From an uncultured Caryophanales bacterium (GTDB lineage Bacteria > Bacillota_I > Bacilli_A > RFN20 > CAG-826), in contig CAMIVH010000015.1 of assembly GCA_946401755.1 (NCBI GenBank), positions 1 to 15,955 on the forward strand: a stretch of DNA of 15,955 nt. Direction: 5' to 3'. This document shows, piece after piece, positions 14,156 to 15,955 of this stretch. Position numbers and translations under genes: made by a program. Position 1 is the first letter of the stretch; each line of letters opens with the position of its first letter. Under the pieces are notes generated by a model. The model was not told the DNA's origin and did no database searches. It saw only the letters and a list, made by a program, of their open reading frames with translations.

Positions 14156-14164
14156 ATGATAACA
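14156..14164 (-). promoter_or_regulatory. rnhC promoter (extended -10, possibly leaderless)
   Basis: On the minus strand TGTTATCAT (14164 down to 14156) is an extended -10 element. Its last base is 6 nt before the A of the rnhC ATG, so transcription should begin at or beside the start codon. No clear -35 hexamer is present. Confidence 0.55.
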
Positions 14165-14196
14165 CGTTTTTCTATATATAAAATTAATTTTATTAA

Positions 14197-14205
14197 TGCT
14201 AAAAT
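14197..14205 (+). promoter_or_regulatory. mutS2 promoter (extended -10, possibly leaderless)
   Basis: TGCTAAAAT is an extended -10 element ending 6 nt before the mutS2 ATG at 14212, with no Shine-Dalgarno sequence between them. Transcription is predicted to start at or next to the A of the ATG. No good -35 is seen. Confidence 0.6.
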
Positions 14206-14211
14206 ACTTTT

Positions 14212-15955
14212 ATGCAAAACATTTACGAAACATTTGAGTTTAATAAAATTAAAGAACACTTATTAGAATACGCTAAAACGGAATTAGCCAAAGTCTATAT
14301 CGATGAATTAAAGATGTTTGAGACTCCTAACGAAGTGAAAAGTGCTTTAGAGGATCTTAGAGAAATCAGTTCCATCATCGTAAGATTTGGTCCTTTACCA
14401 ATTCATAATTCCGCTAACGCACTAGTGTTAATAGATTTAGCTAAGAAAACAGGCTTATTAACTCCTCGCGATTTATCATTAATCGCTGAAGATGTTTTAA
14501 CTATTAGTAAAATATCTGCTTTTCTTATGAAAATAGATTCCTTATATCCTCGAGTTAACCAAATGACTGAAGGATTTATTGACTTATCTAACTTAGAAAA
14601 AGAAATCCATAGAGTTATCACTAACTCATTAACAGTCGCGGATAATGCATCTCCTGACTTAAACCAAATTAGAAAATCTCTTAAGAAAGCCGAAGCAAAT
14701 TTACAAAGTAAGATTGCCTCTTTAGCGTTCGCGTATGGTAAATATTTAAACGACGATAATATCACCATTAGAGATGGTCACTTTGTCTTACCAGTCAAAA
14801 CTGTTGATAAGAGTAAAGTTAATGGTATTGTCTATGATGTCTCCGATAGTGGTAATACTACCTTCATTGAACCATTAGAAATCGTTCAAATTAATAACGA
14901 AATCACCGCACTTAAAGTGCAAGAAAATGAAGAGATTAGAAGAATCTTAAAAGCATTAACCGCTTTAGTGCTCCTTCAAGAAGGAGAAATCATCACTAAT
15001 AATAAGATTATTGCCAAATTAGACTTCTTAAGTGCTAAAGCCTTATATGGTAATGAAATAAATGCTGATATCGCTGAATGTAGCGATAAACAAGAAATCA
15101 TTTTAGAATCCGCTAGACATCCATTAATTGATCCTAAAAAAGTAGTGGCCAATTCTTTTGAGCTTAATGAAAATGAACCAATCATTATCATCTCTGGCCC
15201 TAACGCTGGTGGTAAAACCGTTTCTTTGAAAACCGTTGGTTTATTAACTCTTATGCATCAATCAGGTTTAGCCTTACCAGTCAGAAAAGGTAAAGTTGGT
15301 TACTTTAAGCATATATTTATTGATATTGGTGACAACCAATCATTATCTGATAACTTATCAACCTTCTCCGCGCATATATCTCAAATTGGTGAAATCATTC
15401 ACGCAGTTGGTGGTAAAGACTTAGTCTTATTAGACGAACTTGGTACAGGTACTGACCCTAAAGAAGGTGAAGCTTTAGCGGTGGAAGTCACTAAATATTT
15501 AGAAAATAAACACGCTTTAGCGATGATTTCATCTCACTTCGCAGCGATGAAAGAATATGCCTTCTTAAGTAAGAACATCGCTAATGCATCAATGATCTTT
15601 GATGAAGAGAACCTCTCTCCAACATATCGCTTTAAACAAGGTGTACCAGGTAAAAGCTATGCTTTAGAGGTCGCCTCTCGTTATGGTATTGATAAAGATA
15701 TCATCACTAATGCTCATGAATTCTTAAAGAGTCATGAAACTAATGATGTTGGAGAACTTCTCGATATTCTTCAAAAGAAAGTTGAAGAGGCTAATAAGCT
15801 TCAAGATGAACTCGATAGAAAACAAGCGGAACTAGAAAAGCGCGAAAAGAAACTCGCTAATGAGGAAGAACTCTTCGAGAATAGAAAAGAAAACATGCTT
15901 AAAGATGTTAAAGAAGAAAAAGCGGAACTTATTGAAAACGCTAAAAAAGAAATTT
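14212..15955 (+). CDS. mutS2: MutS2 family ATPase (3' end outside window)
   Basis: The frame is open from ATG 14212 to the window edge, 581 codons, and continues beyond. The N-terminal clamp/lever region (about 1-300) lacks the mismatch-recognition domain of MutS1, as expected for MutS2. It contains ITIRDGHFVLPVK and GIVYDVSDSGNTTFIEP. The ATPase has Walker A GPNAGGKT (329-336), the DNLSTFSAHIS signature, and Walker B LVLLDELGTGTDP (404-416). After the ATPase a charged coiled-coil region begins (about 520 on). The KOW/Smr nuclease domain would lie past the window and is not seen. MutS2 acts on branched DNA and, in Bacillus, on collided ribosomes. The start is the first ATG of the family N-terminus; there is no ribosome-binding site. 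Confidence 0.94.
   Translation, partial: MQNIYETFEFNKIKEHLLEYAKTELAKVYIDELKMFETPNEVKSALEDLREISSIIVRFGPLPIHNSANALVLIDLAKKTGLLTPRDLSLIAEDVLTISKISAFLMKIDSLYPRVNQMTEGFIDLSNLEKEIHRVITNSLTVADNASPDLNQIRKSLKKAEANLQSKIASLAFAYGKYLNDDNITIRDGHFVLPVKTVDKSKVNGIVYDVSDSGNTTFIEPLEIVQINNEITALKVQENEEIRRILKALTALVLLQEGEIITNNKIIAKLDFLSAKALYGNEINADIAECSDKQEIILESARHPLIDPKKVVANSFELNENEPIIIISGPNAGGKTVSLKTVGLLTLMHQSGLALPVRKGKVGYFKHIFIDIGDNQSLSDNLSTFSAHISQIGEIIHAVGGKDLVLLDELGTGTDPKEGEALAVEVTKYLENKHALAMISSHFAAMKEYAFLSKNIANASMIFDEENLSPTYRFKQGVPGKSYALEVASRYGIDKDIITNAHEFLKSHETNDVGELLDILQKKVEEANKLQDELDRKQAELEKREKKLANEEELFENRKENMLKDVKEEKAELIENAKKEI

Noticed and set aside
14403..14768. 121-codon minus-strand open frame inside mutS2
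   Set aside because: Shadow of the mutS2 reading frame, no supporting signals.

Overview
The window is an AT-rich, gene-dense stretch of a low-GC Gram-positive (Bacilli-derived) chromosome. It carries housekeeping genes only. I see no transposase, integrase, phage gene, CRISPR array, toxin or tRNA/rRNA gene. Tryptophan is encoded by TGG throughout, and there is one apparent TGA stop (rsmH) among TAA and TAG stops, so the standard bacterial code fits and a Mycoplasma-type TGA=Trp code does not. The division cluster lacks every peptidoglycan gene. This suggests a genome-reduced, possibly wall-deficient Bacilli/Mollicutes-like lineage; the placement is an inference from gene content.

Layout: (1) 3-278, the C-terminus of a TrmH/SpoU rRNA methyltransferase. 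(2) 378-4330, an operon pheS-pheT-yceD (DUF177) with an extended -10 promoter and a strong terminator. (3) 4490-6082, mraZ-rsmH-small membrane protein, with three putative MraZ boxes in the leader and a terminator behind it. (4) 6293-8631, ftsA-ftsZ with its own promoter. (5) 8636-13209, a promoter and isoleucine T-box followed by ileS-lspA-rluD and a terminator. (6) rnhC on the minus strand (13238-14149), and divergently from it mutS2 (14212 to the window end, incomplete).

The gene set reads as two ancestral Bacilli neighbourhoods, one nested in the other. From my knowledge of Bacillus subtilis, one block is ysgA(trmH)-pheS-pheT-rnhC-zapA-yshB-polX-mutSB, and the other is ylbN(DUF177)-rpmF...mraZ-rsmH-ftsL...ftsA-ftsZ...ileS-lspA-ylyB(rluD). 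Here the second block sits between pheT and rnhC. It has lost rpmF, all murein genes, sepF/ylmG/ylmH/divIVA, and rnhC is inverted. zapA, yshB and polX are missing from the first block.

Functionally the window covers translation (PheRS, IleRS, an rRNA methyltransferase, RsmH, a pseudouridine synthase, DUF177), a minimal division module (FtsA, FtsZ, one small membrane protein, the MraZ regulator), lipoprotein maturation (LspA), and R-loop/recombination control (RNase HIII, MutS2). The most interesting points are the stripped division cluster with a 72-residue membrane protein in the ftsL position, an FtsA without a visible membrane-targeting helix, apparently leaderless divergent rnhC/mutS2 transcripts, and unusual signature motifs in IleRS. 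I did not find evidence for a wholly new multi-gene system.
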